The translations under genes and the position numbers were made by a program. A DNA stretch of 25,071 nt from an uncultured Flavobacterium sp. Lineage in GTDB: Bacteria > Bacteroidota > Bacteroidia > Flavobacteriales > Flavobacteriaceae. How positions within the stretch are numbered: the first letter of the stretch is position 1; the number at the start of each line of letters is the position of its first letter. The stretch covers positions 1 to 25,071 of the forward strand of contig NZ_CAMLRU010000016.1 of NCBI RefSeq assembly GCF_946482535.1, in the 5' to 3' direction. Below the pieces are notes generated by a model. The model worked only from the letters and a program-made list of their open reading frames with translations, did not search any database and had not been told where the DNA came from. This document shows, one piece after another, positions 16,823 through 25,071 of the stretch.

Positions 16823-19687
16823 ATGTCACAACAAAAACGCCTTTTCCTGCTCGACGCTTATGCCTTAATTTTCCGTGGTTATTACGCTTTTATCAAAAAT
16901 CCTCGCATCAATTCAAAAGGAATGGACACTTCAGCCATCATGGGTTTTATGAACTCTCTAATGGATGTAATCAAGCGCGAAAAACCCGACCATTTAGCCG
17001 TAGCTTTCGACAAAGGCGGTAGTGATTATCGAAACGAAATGTACCAAGAGTACAAAGCGCACCGCGACGAAACACCTGAGGCAATTAAAATAGCCGTTCC
17101 CTATATTCAAGAATTGTTAAAAGCGATGCACATTCCGATTATGGAAAAAGCGGGTTATGAAGCCGATGATTTGATTGGAACCTTAGCCAAACAAGCCGAA
17201 AAAGAAGGCTATCAGGTTTTTATGGTAACTCCCGATAAAGATTTTGCCCAGTTGGTTTCCGAAAATATTTTTATGTACAAACCGGCCCGAATGGGGAACG
17301 ATATCGAAATCTGGGGCGTACCCGAAGTCTTGGAAAAATTTGAAATCGAAAGACCGGAACAAGTGATTGACTTTCTGGGAATGATGGGCGATTCTGCCGA
17401 TAATATCCCGGGATTTCCGGGCGTTGGTGAAGTGACTGCCAAAAAATTATTGAAAGAATTCGGCACCATGGAAAACCTTTTGGAAAACACCGATAAACTC
17501 AAAGGCGCGCTCAAAGACAAAATCGAAAACAATAAAGAACTCGGAATTCTATCAAAAAAATTGGCACGAATCCTACTTGATTGTCCGGTAACCTTTGATG
17601 CCACCGATTTCGAATTGTCAAAACCTGACGTGGAAAAAACTGATGCGTTGTTCCAAGAATTGGAATTCCGTCAAATGAAAGCACAATTCGACAAACTTTT
17701 CGGCACCGGCAAAGAATACGACGAAATTGAAAGCAACGGCAATGGCAATGACAGTGGCAATGAACAAAAAGCGACTAAAAAACCTGTAGCTAAAAAATCG
17801 AGCGAAGACCAATTCGATTTGTTCGGATTTTCGGATGAAGAAACCGGCGAACCTAAACAACATTCCTATTACGCCACTTTAGAAAACACTCCGCACCATT
17901 ACCAAATCTCTCAAGGTGATTTACCGGTAAAGTTGTTACTGCAAAGTTTAATGAACCAAAATTCGGTTTGTTTTGACACCGAAACCACCGGAATTGACGC
18001 GCTGAATGCGGAATTGGTCGGTTTGTCATTTTCGTTTGAGAAAGGCAAAGGATTTTATGTGCCTTGTCCCGAAAACCGAGAGGAAACTCAAGCTTTATTG
18101 GAGAAATTCCGACCGTTTTTTGAAAACAAAAGCATTGAAAAAATCGGGCAAAACATGAAGTACGATTTAAAGGTTTTGGCCAATTACGGAATTACTGTCA
18201 AAGGCAAATTATTTGACACCATGATTGCGCATTACCTCATCAATCCTGACATGCGTCACAACATGGACGTGTTGAGTGAAACCTATTTAAAATATTCTCC
18301 AAAATCCATAGAAACTTTAATCGGCAAAAAAGGAAAAGGCCAATTGTCGATGCGCGATGTTCCTTTGGAAGACATCAAAGAATACGCCACCGAAGATGCC
18401 GATGTTACTTTACAACTCAAAGAACATTTCCAACCTATTTTGGAAAAAGTCGGCACCAAAAAACTCTTTGACGAAATCGAAATTCCATTGGTACAAGTCC
18501 TTGCCGATATGGAAGCCGAAGGCATTCGATTGAATGTAGATTTCCTAAAAAGCATGTCAGTAGATATGCAAAAAGAAATCAATGAATTCGAGCAAAAAAT
18601 TTACGAAACGGCCGGAGAAAAATTCAATTTGGCTTCACCAAAACAACTCGGAGAAGTGCTTTTTGACAAAATGAAAATCGGTGGTGCCAAACAAAAGAAA
18701 ACCAAAACCGGTCAATATGCTACCGGTGAAGAAGTGTTGAGTTATTTAGCCAATGAACACCAAATCGTAAGAGATATTTTAGACTGGCGCCAAATGGTAA
18801 AATTGCAAAGCACTTATATCGATGCCTTGCCGAATCAAGTCGATGCCAAAACGCAACGCGTTCACACCGATTACATGCAAACTGTGGCCGCAACCGGTCG
18901 ATTGAGTTCTAATAATCCAAACTTGCAAAATATTCCGATTCGAACCGAAAGAGGTAGATTAATTCGAAAAGCTTTTATCGCTCGTGATGAAAATTACACC
19001 TTACTTTCTGCCGATTACTCTCAGATAGAACTGAGAATTATTGCGGCTTTATCAGGCGAAGAAAATATGATTAAAGCCTTTCAAAATAACGAAGACATTC
19101 ACCGAAGTACGGCTGCCAAAGTATTCGATGTACCTTTAGAAGAAGTAACCAAAGAACAACGAAGCAATGCCAAAACCGTCAACTTCGGAATCATATATGG
19201 GGTTTCTGCTTTTGGGTTGAGCAACCAAACTTCTTTGTCTCGCAGTGAAAGCGCAGCCTTAATTGACGCTTACTATAAAACCTATCCGAAATTAAAATCG
19301 TACATGTCAGAGCAAGTAGATTTTGCCAGACACAATGGTTATGTGCAAACCGTTTTGGGAAGACGTCGTTATTTAAAAGATATCAATTCGGCTAATGCTG
19401 TAGTTCGAGGAGCCGCGGAACGAAATGCGGTAAATGCTCCCATTCAGGGAAGTGCTGCCGACATCATCAAAATTGCCATGATTAACATTCATAAAAAGCT
19501 TACGGCCGAAAAATGGCAATCGAAAATGCTGTTGCAAGTACACGATGAGCTTGTTTTTGATGTGCACAACTCAGAATTAGAAAAAATCAAACCGATGATC
19601 AAACACGAAATGGAAAACGCCTTCAAGCTAGCCGTTCCGCTGGAAGTAGAATTAGGCACCGGTAAAAATTGGCTCGAAGCACATTAA
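16823..19687 (+). CDS. polA: DNA polymerase I
   Basis: 954-residue repair and replication polymerase with all three activities apparently intact. The 5'-3' exonuclease domain (about 1-290) shows LLDAYALIFRGYYAF, YEADDLIGTLA, TPDKDFAQLV and GDSADNIPGFPGVG. A variable Asn/Lys-rich linker follows (about 300-350). The 3'-5' proofreading domain keeps the DEDDy residues: D385 and E387 in DTET, N444 with D448, and Y521 with D525. The polymerase domain has motif A DYSQIELR (731-738), motif B R780, K784, F788, Y792 in RSNAKTVNFGIIYG, and motif C VHDE (906-909). F788 aligns with the residue that favours deoxynucleotides over dideoxynucleotides. Upstream boxes TACCTTTA and TACATTTT (16794-16807) are near matches to -7 without a clear -33. 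No terminator is evident after the gene, so read-through into the next operon is possible. Confidence 0.98.
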   Translation: MSQQKRLFLLDAYALIFRGYYAFIKNPRINSKGMDTSAIMGFMNSLMDVIKREKPDHLAVAFDKGGSDYRNEMYQEYKAHRDETPEAIKIAVPYIQELLKAMHIPIMEKAGYEADDLIGTLAKQAEKEGYQVFMVTPDKDFAQLVSENIFMYKPARMGNDIEIWGVPEVLEKFEIERPEQVIDFLGMMGDSADNIPGFPGVGEVTAKKLLKEFGTMENLLENTDKLKGALKDKIENNKELGILSKKLARILLDCPVTFDATDFELSKPDVEKTDALFQELEFRQMKAQFDKLFGTGKEYDEIESNGNGNDSGNEQKATKKPVAKKSSEDQFDLFGFSDEETGEPKQHSYYATLENTPHHYQISQGDLPVKLLLQSLMNQNSVCFDTETTGIDALNAELVGLSFSFEKGKGFYVPCPENREETQALLEKFRPFFENKSIEKIGQNMKYDLKVLANYGITVKGKLFDTMIAHYLINPDMRHNMDVLSETYLKYSPKSIETLIGKKGKGQLSMRDVPLEDIKEYATEDADVTLQLKEHFQPILEKVGTKKLFDEIEIPLVQVLADMEAEGIRLNVDFLKSMSVDMQKEINEFEQKIYETAGEKFNLASPKQLGEVLFDKMKIGGAKQKKTKTGQYATGEEVLSYLANEHQIVRDILDWRQMVKLQSTYIDALPNQVDAKTQRVHTDYMQTVAATGRLSSNNPNLQNIPIRTERGRLIRKAFIARDENYTLLSADYSQIELRIIAALSGEENMIKAFQNNEDIHRSTAAKVFDVPLEEVTKEQRSNAKTVNFGIIYGVSAFGLSNQTSLSRSESAALIDAYYKTYPKLKSYMSEQVDFARHNGYVQTVLGRRRYLKDINSANAVVRGAAERNAVNAPIQGSAADIIKIAMINIHKKLTAEKWQSKMLLQVHDELVFDVHNSELEKIKPMIKHEMENAFKLAVPLEVELGTGKNWLEAH

Positions 19688-19780
19688 AAATAGGGTTGAC
19701 AATTGGTAAACATCCCAAAATTTCGGCATCGGGCTCCAAAAAAATGATTACTTTTAAGCAACCAAAAAATGCTATGAATT

Positions 19781-20683
19781 TTGGAAACACTAAAAACCAT
19801 CCTCTATTTTTCTATCTTCAGATATCCGCTTCGGATTGATGAAATCCATAGTTATACCAACTATGAATCGATAGCCGATACCGAAAAAGAATTGCAACAC
19901 TTGATGGCCGAAAAAATACTCCTCAAAGTCGATGACTTTTATGTTTATGGCAGCGATTTGGATTCGGTTATCAAAAGACTGCGTGGCAATATGTATGCCG
20001 GCAGAGCACTTAAAGTGGCGCAAAAGAAAGCCAAGTTTATTGCCAAATTTCCATTTGTAAAAGCAATTGGCGTTTCGGGTTCGTTGTCTAAAGGTTATTA
20101 CGACAATGAAAGTGACATTGACTTCTTCGTCATTACCGAATCGAATAAACTTTGGCTTTGCCGAACCTTTCTGATGTTGTACAAAAAAATCTTTTTGCTG
20201 AACTCGCGAAAATTTTTCTGCATCAATTATTTTATCGGAACCAATCAGCTGGAAATTGAAGAAAAAAACCGTTTCACCGCTACCGAAATGAAAACCCTCA
20301 TTCCGATGCAGGGCAAAAAAGTCTTCGAAGATTTTTACCGGGAAAACCAATGGGTAAACGACTATTTTAACAAATTCTCACCCAATTTGGCAGCGGTTCC
20401 CAATTTCAAAAAACCGTTGGTAACCCGTTGTGTTGAGTTTGCTTTTGGCAATCCAATCGGAAACCTTGTTGACAACAGTTTTAAAATGATCACGCTGAAA
20501 AAATGGAGAACCAAATTCCGCATGATGAGCGAAGAAGATTTTAAGATAGCGCTGAAATCAACCAAAAATATCTCCAAACACCATCCGTCACATTTCCAAA
20601 AGAAAGTGATTTTGGATTTGAATAACCGAATTGAAGAAGTTAGCCATAATTTCAACATCAATTTAGCCAAAGAAAATGTCTAA
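19781..20683 (+). CDS. Nucleotidyltransferase-fold protein, first gene of the radical SAM cluster
   Basis: 300-residue protein. Residues about 1-75 look like a small helical or winged-helix region (LYFSIFRYPLRIDEIHSY). A polymerase-beta type nucleotidyltransferase core follows, with G100-S101 in VSGSLSKGYYDNESDIDFF and D112/D114 as the metal-binding pair. A third acidic residue is not identified with confidence. The C-terminal third is basic and aromatic and not recognised. Substrate and product are unknown. The only in-frame start is TTG at 19781, because a stop lies just upstream; an ATG at 19774 is out of frame by one base. No promoter is evident in the 93 bases after polA. The stop overlaps the start of the next gene by 8 bases, so translation is probably coupled. 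Confidence 0.75.
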   Translation: METLKTILYFSIFRYPLRIDEIHSYTNYESIADTEKELQHLMAEKILLKVDDFYVYGSDLDSVIKRLRGNMYAGRALKVAQKKAKFIAKFPFVKAIGVSGSLSKGYYDNESDIDFFVITESNKLWLCRTFLMLYKKIFLLNSRKFFCINYFIGTNQLEIEEKNRFTATEMKTLIPMQGKKVFEDFYRENQWVNDYFNKFSPNLAAVPNFKKPLVTRCVEFAFGNPIGNLVDNSFKMITLKKWRTKFRMMSEEDFKIALKSTKNISKHHPSHFQKKVILDLNNRIEEVSHNFNINLAKENV

Positions 20684-22139
20684 CATCCTGTTTTCGCATT
20701 CGTATTATTACCAACTCGACCCGAAGCAGTGGAAAAACAAAACGCCTTTTCCGCCTTTGGGAACGCTTTATGCGGCTTCTTTGCTGCGAAAAAACGGTTA
20801 TGAAGTAGCGCTTTTTGATACCAATTTGTTAGACAGTCCGTATACCATCGAACCGATTTTAAAATCGACTAAACCCAATTATTTGGTGATTTATGACGAT
20901 GGCTTTAATTACCTGACCAAAATGTGTCTGACCAACATGCGCGAAGCTTGTTTTGAGATGATTCGTTTGGGGAAAATTTATCATTGTACGGTGATTGTTT
21001 GCAGTTCGGATTCGACGGATCATTATGCCGATTATCTGAAAATGGGTGCCGATTTTATTTTGCAAGGCGAAGGCGAAATGTCGCTATTGGAATTGGTCAA
21101 TGCGCTCGACAATCAAACGGCTATCGATACCATCAAAGGAATCGTTTTCAAGCAAAACGGACAAAATCAGGTCAATCCCAAACGCGAAGTACTTCAACAT
21201 TTAGACGAATTACCTTTGCCGGCTTGGGATTTAGTTGATATCGAAAGTTATCGCAACATTTGGAAGCAAAGCGGACAAGAATTCACTTTAAACATTGCCA
21301 CTACGCGCGGCTGTCCTTATAAATGCAATTGGTGTGCAAAACCCATTTACGGCAATCGCTACAATGCTCATTCTCCGGACTATATTGTCAATGAAATTCA
21401 GTTTTTAAAGGATAATTTCGGTGTGACACGCTTTTGGATGTGTGATGATATTTTTGGGCTGAAACCGAATTGGGTTCAGGAATTCAATTCGGAACTAAAG
21501 AAACAAAAACTCAAAATCAGCTACTATATTCAGAGTCGCGTGGATTTGTTATTAAAAGAAGATACGATTGATTGCTTGGCCGAATCGGGTTTGGAGGAAG
21601 TTTGGGTTGGTGCCGAAAGCGCTTCGCAAAAAATCCTCGATGCCATGGACAAAGGCACAACCGTGGAGCAAATATACCAAGCCACCAAAATTTTAAAAGA
21701 CAAAAAAATTCGTGTCGCTTTCTTTTTGCAATTTGGTTATTTGGGCGAAAACCAAGAAGACATTCAAAAAACCATCGCTATGGTCAAAGAACTCATGCCG
21801 GATAATATTGGGATTTCGGTTTCTTATCCTTTGCCGGGAACGAAGTTCTATGAGAAAGTCAAAGACGATTTACAACTCAAAGCCAATTGGACCGATTCGG
21901 ACGATTTTGAGATGATGTTTCATGGCACTTATCAATCGAATTATTACCGAAAACTACAGCGTTTTGTGCACAAGGAATTCAGAAAAGCACAAGGTTTTCA
22001 AAATTTAAAGTTGGCTATTTCTAAACCTTCCGCAATTTCTGTTTCTCGTTTAAAATCGATTGCCAAATTGGGTTATTATATTCCGAGTGCGTTTTTGGAT
22101 TCGCTTTCGCTAAAAAAACTACAACAACATGAACGCTAG
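20676..22139 (+). CDS. B12-binding-domain-type radical SAM protein, copy 1
   Basis: 487-residue radical S-adenosylmethionine enzyme. The N-terminal Rossmann-like domain (about 1-150) has the arrangement seen in B12-binding radical SAM proteins: FPPLGTLYAASLLRKNGYEV and GADFILQGEGE. It lacks the DxHxxG cobalamin-ligand motif. The radical SAM barrel (about 200-420) carries the iron-sulfur cysteines C213, C217 and C220 in RGCPYKCNWC, a DDIF strand, and GAES as an S-adenosylmethionine-binding segment. The family includes methylases, cyclases and BchE-like enzymes; the reaction here cannot be told. It overlaps the upstream nucleotidyltransferase gene by 8 bases and the downstream methyltransferase gene by 11, and is clearly paralogous to the radical SAM protein two genes on. 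Confidence 0.88.
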   Translation: MSNILFSHSYYYQLDPKQWKNKTPFPPLGTLYAASLLRKNGYEVALFDTNLLDSPYTIEPILKSTKPNYLVIYDDGFNYLTKMCLTNMREACFEMIRLGKIYHCTVIVCSSDSTDHYADYLKMGADFILQGEGEMSLLELVNALDNQTAIDTIKGIVFKQNGQNQVNPKREVLQHLDELPLPAWDLVDIESYRNIWKQSGQEFTLNIATTRGCPYKCNWCAKPIYGNRYNAHSPDYIVNEIQFLKDNFGVTRFWMCDDIFGLKPNWVQEFNSELKKQKLKISYYIQSRVDLLLKEDTIDCLAESGLEEVWVGAESASQKILDAMDKGTTVEQIYQATKILKDKKIRVAFFLQFGYLGENQEDIQKTIAMVKELMPDNIGISVSYPLPGTKFYEKVKDDLQLKANWTDSDDFEMMFHGTYQSNYYRKLQRFVHKEFRKAQGFQNLKLAISKPSAISVSRLKSIAKLGYYIPSAFLDSLSLKKLQQHER

Positions 22140-22905
22140 TTTTGACCAAGCCGCCATCCATTATGATGATACTTTTACCAATACTGAAATTGGCAAAATG
22201 CAACGCGCTTTGGTTTATGCCGAACTTTCAAAACATTTAACATCGGTTAAAAATATCCTCGAAATCAATTGCGGCACCGGCGAAGATGCCATTTGGTTTG
22301 CCAATCAAAATTTCAACATTACCGCCACCGATATTTCGCCGAAAATGATTGAAGTGGCGAAAAGTAAAGGCTATTTTGAAAACCTCAACTTTAAAATAGC
22401 TGATATCAATTCGATTGCTTCAAATTTTGAAGGCTCAACATTCGATTTGTTATTTTCCAACTTTGGCGGATTGAATTGTTTGTCGGAACCGGAACTGGAA
22501 AATTTCTTTTCTACTGTCAATTCGATACTTGCCGAAAAAGGAAAATTAGCTTTAGTCATTATGCCGAAAAACACGCTTTGGGAACGATTTTATTTTTTGG
22601 CGAAAGCCCAATTTTCAAAAATGTCAAGGCGAAAAAAAGCCGGTGTTATCGCTAACGTCGACGGAGAAAATATCACCACTTACTACTACAACCCGAAAGA
22701 TATCGTAAATTTAGCCAACGCTAATTTTGAAACCATTGCCGTAAAACCGATAGGATTTTTTGTGCCGCCGTCTTATTTGGAACCATTTTTTAAAAACAAA
22801 AAAGGAATTTTAAAGCTTTTAAACCGATGGGAACAAGGCATTAAAAATGGCTCTTCGCTTTCAAAATACGCCGATCATTACCTCATAATTTTGCAAAAAC
22901 GATGA
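22129..22905 (+). CDS. Class I SAM-dependent methyltransferase
   Basis: 258-residue Rossmann-fold methyltransferase. Motif I is ILEINCGTGEDAIWFA, with the glycine-rich loop at 48-51. D68 at the end of strand 2 (ITATDIS) should bind the ribose hydroxyls. Motif IV is FDLLFSNFGGLNCL, and LALVIMP follows as motif VI. No membrane segment or signal is present. The substrate is unknown; its position between two radical SAM genes suggests it methylates an intermediate of their shared pathway (inference). The start overlaps the preceding gene by 11 bases and its stop shares ATGA with the next start. Confidence 0.9.
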   Translation: MNASFDQAAIHYDDTFTNTEIGKMQRALVYAELSKHLTSVKNILEINCGTGEDAIWFANQNFNITATDISPKMIEVAKSKGYFENLNFKIADINSIASNFEGSTFDLLFSNFGGLNCLSEPELENFFSTVNSILAEKGKLALVIMPKNTLWERFYFLAKAQFSKMSRRKKAGVIANVDGENITTYYYNPKDIVNLANANFETIAVKPIGFFVPPSYLEPFFKNKKGILKLLNRWEQGIKNGSSLSKYADHYLIILQKR

Positions 22906-24272
22906 GTATTTTATTCACCCATGCGTATTATTTATCGGATGATCCTAAGGAACAAAAGATCATGAAACCCTATCCGCCATTAGGGTTGCTTTATGTTTCG
23001 GCCTATTTGAAAAGCAAAAATATTGACAATACTGTTTTTGACACTACCTTTTCCTCTCAAAAAGAACAACTCGATTTTATTTTAGCCAAACAACCCAAAA
23101 TCGTTTGTATCTATACCAATTTGATGACCAAAATTGAAGTCATTAAACTGATAAAAATTCTCAAAACCGAAACCTTTGGCTTTCCTAAAATTGTGCTCGG
23201 CGGTCCGGATGTGACTTATAACATAGCCAATTATCTCAAAGCCGGTGCTGATTTTCTGGTCATAGGCGAAGGCGAAGAAACGACTTTTGAATTGTACAAT
23301 GCCATCATGAATCAAGGTGATTTTCACCAAGTAAACGGCATCGCCTTTATCGAAAACCATCAAATCATTCAAACGCCTTCAAGAACCAAATTCAAAGAGT
23401 TGGACGAATTGCCATTGCCGAATCGCGAAGCCATCAATATGCAACACTATTTAGACACTTGGAAAAACAATCACGGGAAAAGTTCGATGACGATTTCCAC
23501 ACAGCGCGGTTGTCCTTATACCTGCAAATGGTGCAGCACGGCAGTTTACGGACAAAGTTATCGGCGCCGACCGGCGAATCAAGTCGCGGCAGAAATGAAA
23601 ATGCTCAAAGAAAAATACCAACCCGATGCGCTTTGGTTTGTAGATGATGTTTTCACTGTGAGCCACAAATGGTTGATTGCTTATAAAGAAGAAGTACTAA
23701 AACAGGACGCTGTCATTCCCTTTGAATGTATTACGCGTGCGGAACGATTGAATGACGAGATTTTGCAGTTGCTGAAAGATGTGGGTTGTTTCCGAATTTG
23801 GATTGGTGCCGAAAGCGGTTCGCAAACCATTATTGATGCGATGGACAGAAGAGTGGATGTCAATCAAGTCAAAAAAGTGATTCAGGATACGAATGCGATG
23901 GGCATTGAAACCGGAACTTTCATCATGTTGGGTTATCCGGGCGAAACGGAGAAAGACATCGAAGAAACCATTCAATATTTAAAAGAAGCGAATCCGACTT
24001 TATACACCATAACCATCGCTTATCCTATCAAAGGAACGAGTTTGTACCACGAAATCGAACACAAAATCACAGCACAACCCGATTGGGAAACTTCGACCGA
24101 CAGAGAGATTGATTTTGAGCGAACCTATTCCCGAAAATACTACCAATATGCCGTGCGTAAAGTGGTGAATGAAGTCGAATTTCACAGAGCCACTTCTAAA
24201 GCGAGTTGGAAAGCGTTGAAATTGAAAACCAAATCGATTTTGGCAACGGGATTAATGAAACTAAACCGATAA
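22902..24272 (+). CDS. B12-binding-domain-type radical SAM protein, copy 2
   Basis: 456-residue radical SAM enzyme, paralogous to the product of 20676-22139. Shared landmarks include the opening ILFTHAYY, YPPLGLLYVSAYLKSKN, GADFLVIGEGEE, DELPLP before the barrel, and C204, C208, C211 in RGCPYTCKWC. The first domain again lacks DxHxxG. IWIGAESGSQ and MLGYPGETE match conserved strands of the family. The two copies have diverged strongly outside these blocks, which argues for separate steps rather than a recent duplication. It starts inside the methyltransferase stop (ATGA) and ends 3 bases before the lipoprotein gene. Confidence 0.88.
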   Translation: MSILFTHAYYLSDDPKEQKIMKPYPPLGLLYVSAYLKSKNIDNTVFDTTFSSQKEQLDFILAKQPKIVCIYTNLMTKIEVIKLIKILKTETFGFPKIVLGGPDVTYNIANYLKAGADFLVIGEGEETTFELYNAIMNQGDFHQVNGIAFIENHQIIQTPSRTKFKELDELPLPNREAINMQHYLDTWKNNHGKSSMTISTQRGCPYTCKWCSTAVYGQSYRRRPANQVAAEMKMLKEKYQPDALWFVDDVFTVSHKWLIAYKEEVLKQDAVIPFECITRAERLNDEILQLLKDVGCFRIWIGAESGSQTIIDAMDRRVDVNQVKKVIQDTNAMGIETGTFIMLGYPGETEKDIEETIQYLKEANPTLYTITIAYPIKGTSLYHEIEHKITAQPDWETSTDREIDFERTYSRKYYQYAVRKVVNEVEFHRATSKASWKALKLKTKSILATGLMKLNR

Positions 24273-24275
24273 CCT

Positions 24276-25071
24276 ATGAAAAAGTTGGTTTCACTGTTAC
24301 TGGTATTTTGGCTGTTGTCTTGCGAAAGAGATTCTTATTCCGATTTGGTTGGCGGAGAAACGGCTATTAATCTGAAATGGAATAAAGCTTATCCCGACGA
24401 TACTATCGACAAATCATTGATTGGCTTAAAATGGGCTTTGTCGTATATGGGTGCCACTTTACCCAGCTCAGATGCCGGTTTTACGATCACAGCTTCTACC
24501 ATAACTATTGACATCAAAAAGTTGGGCTTCAATATAAACGCACAACAAAATCTTTTAAAATTGGTAGAGAAAATTAAAATCACACCCGAATACCAAAACA
24601 ATAATGCAGTCGATTTGGGTCGCTTTGTCACTTTACTTATTGGTGCTTCCGAGCATTATTATGAAATCATTGGTACACCAAACACTCTGGATGAAATTTT
24701 GAATCAATATACTTTGCTGCCCCAAAAAGGCTATGTCAATAATTCAAGCGTTTCCTTGGAACATCGCATCATTCGGTTTTCGGAACAAAATGGCTTCAAT
24801 CAGGTTTTTTTATCCGAAGAAGTGGATCCGATTTCGGGCGAAATTTATGAATATGAAACTATCGAATTATTGCCTAATGGCCAATTGCGCTTCGGAATTT
24901 TTGATGTTAACGGCAACCGAAAAAACAACGCTGATGCTTTACACTCTAACGCCGGAAAACCCGCTAAATGCATGTGGTGTCATGAATCAACTATCAACCA
25001 AATGTTTACGCCGCAAAATGATTATGCCGGTTATTTGACGTATGCCGATTTTCAAAGTACTTTAATTGGAT
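24276..25071 (+). CDS. Predicted lipoprotein with a c-type heme motif, 3' end outside the window
   Basis: An open frame of 265 codons runs from an ATG 3 bases after the radical SAM stop to the window end, with no stop seen. The N-terminus MKKLVSLLLVFWLLSC is a lipoprotein signal with the lipobox cysteine at C16. The mature part is rich in hydrophobic and acidic residues and resembles no family I recognise. Near the end of the visible part, C232-M-W-C235-H236 is a CXXCH motif in AGKPAKCMWCHEST, the kind that binds covalent heme c. Since lipoproteins are exported, heme attachment in the periplasm is plausible but unproven. Spacing suggests it belongs to the preceding operon. The call would change if the missing C-terminus carries a known domain. 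Confidence 0.7.
   Translation, partial: MKKLVSLLLVFWLLSCERDSYSDLVGGETAINLKWNKAYPDDTIDKSLIGLKWALSYMGATLPSSDAGFTITASTITIDIKKLGFNINAQQNLLKLVEKIKITPEYQNNNAVDLGRFVTLLIGASEHYYEIIGTPNTLDEILNQYTLLPQKGYVNNSSVSLEHRIIRFSEQNGFNQVFLSEEVDPISGEIYEYETIELLPNGQLRFGIFDVNGNRKNNADALHSNAGKPAKCMWCHESTINQMFTPQNDYAGYLTYADFQSTLIG

Noticed and set aside
19688..19780. Terminator after polA
   Set aside because: The only candidate, GGGTTG with CATCCC, has an internal mismatch and no T-tract.

Overview
The window looks like a chromosomal segment of a Flavobacterium-type bacterium (Bacteroidota, Flavobacteriaceae). Evidence: low-GC DNA; genes for an alternative complex III of the flavobacterial kind; a rimP-nusA-infB operon with a 916-residue IF2; a DUF2723 (GT117-like) membrane protein; and Bacteroidetes-type promoters (TTTG, then 17-19 bases, then TAnnTTTG) in front of several genes. 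No phage, transposon, CRISPR or plasmid signature was seen. Most of the window is core housekeeping DNA.

Layout, left to right. Positions 1-4541 (minus strand) hold the start of the alternative complex III operon: actA (six-heme cytochrome), actB (Fe-S / molybdopterin-like subunit) and the first codons of actC. Together these encode a quinol-oxidising respiratory complex. A divergent promoter pair separates them from a small secreted SPOR-domain protein (4760-5149). A bidirectional terminator then leads into infB, nusA and rimP (5188-9692, minus), whose short leader carries a terminator-like hairpin directly before the rimP start. A tandem-domain universal stress protein (9864-10688, plus) faces a tRNA-Gln(TTG) gene on the minus strand, and the two share one bidirectional terminator.

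Positions 11036-14314 encode a large DUF2723 membrane glycosyltransferase-like protein, followed by a terminator. Next come a NodB-type polysaccharide deacetylase carrying a four-copy 7-base repeat inside its coding region, a convergent and overlapping gene for a cysteine-free thioredoxin-fold protein, a membrane-anchored metallophosphoesterase with an internal Tat-like motif, and, divergently, polA with an intact proofreading domain.

The least familiar part is downstream of polA (19781 to the end, plus strand). Five tightly packed genes overlap or abut: a nucleotidyltransferase-like protein with a TTG start, a B12-binding-type radical SAM protein, a class I methyltransferase, a second paralogous radical SAM protein, and a lipoprotein with a c-type heme motif that runs off the window. 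The packing implies one co-transcribed pathway. No product is recognisable; this is the best candidate here for an undescribed system. I can name the enzyme classes but not the substrate.
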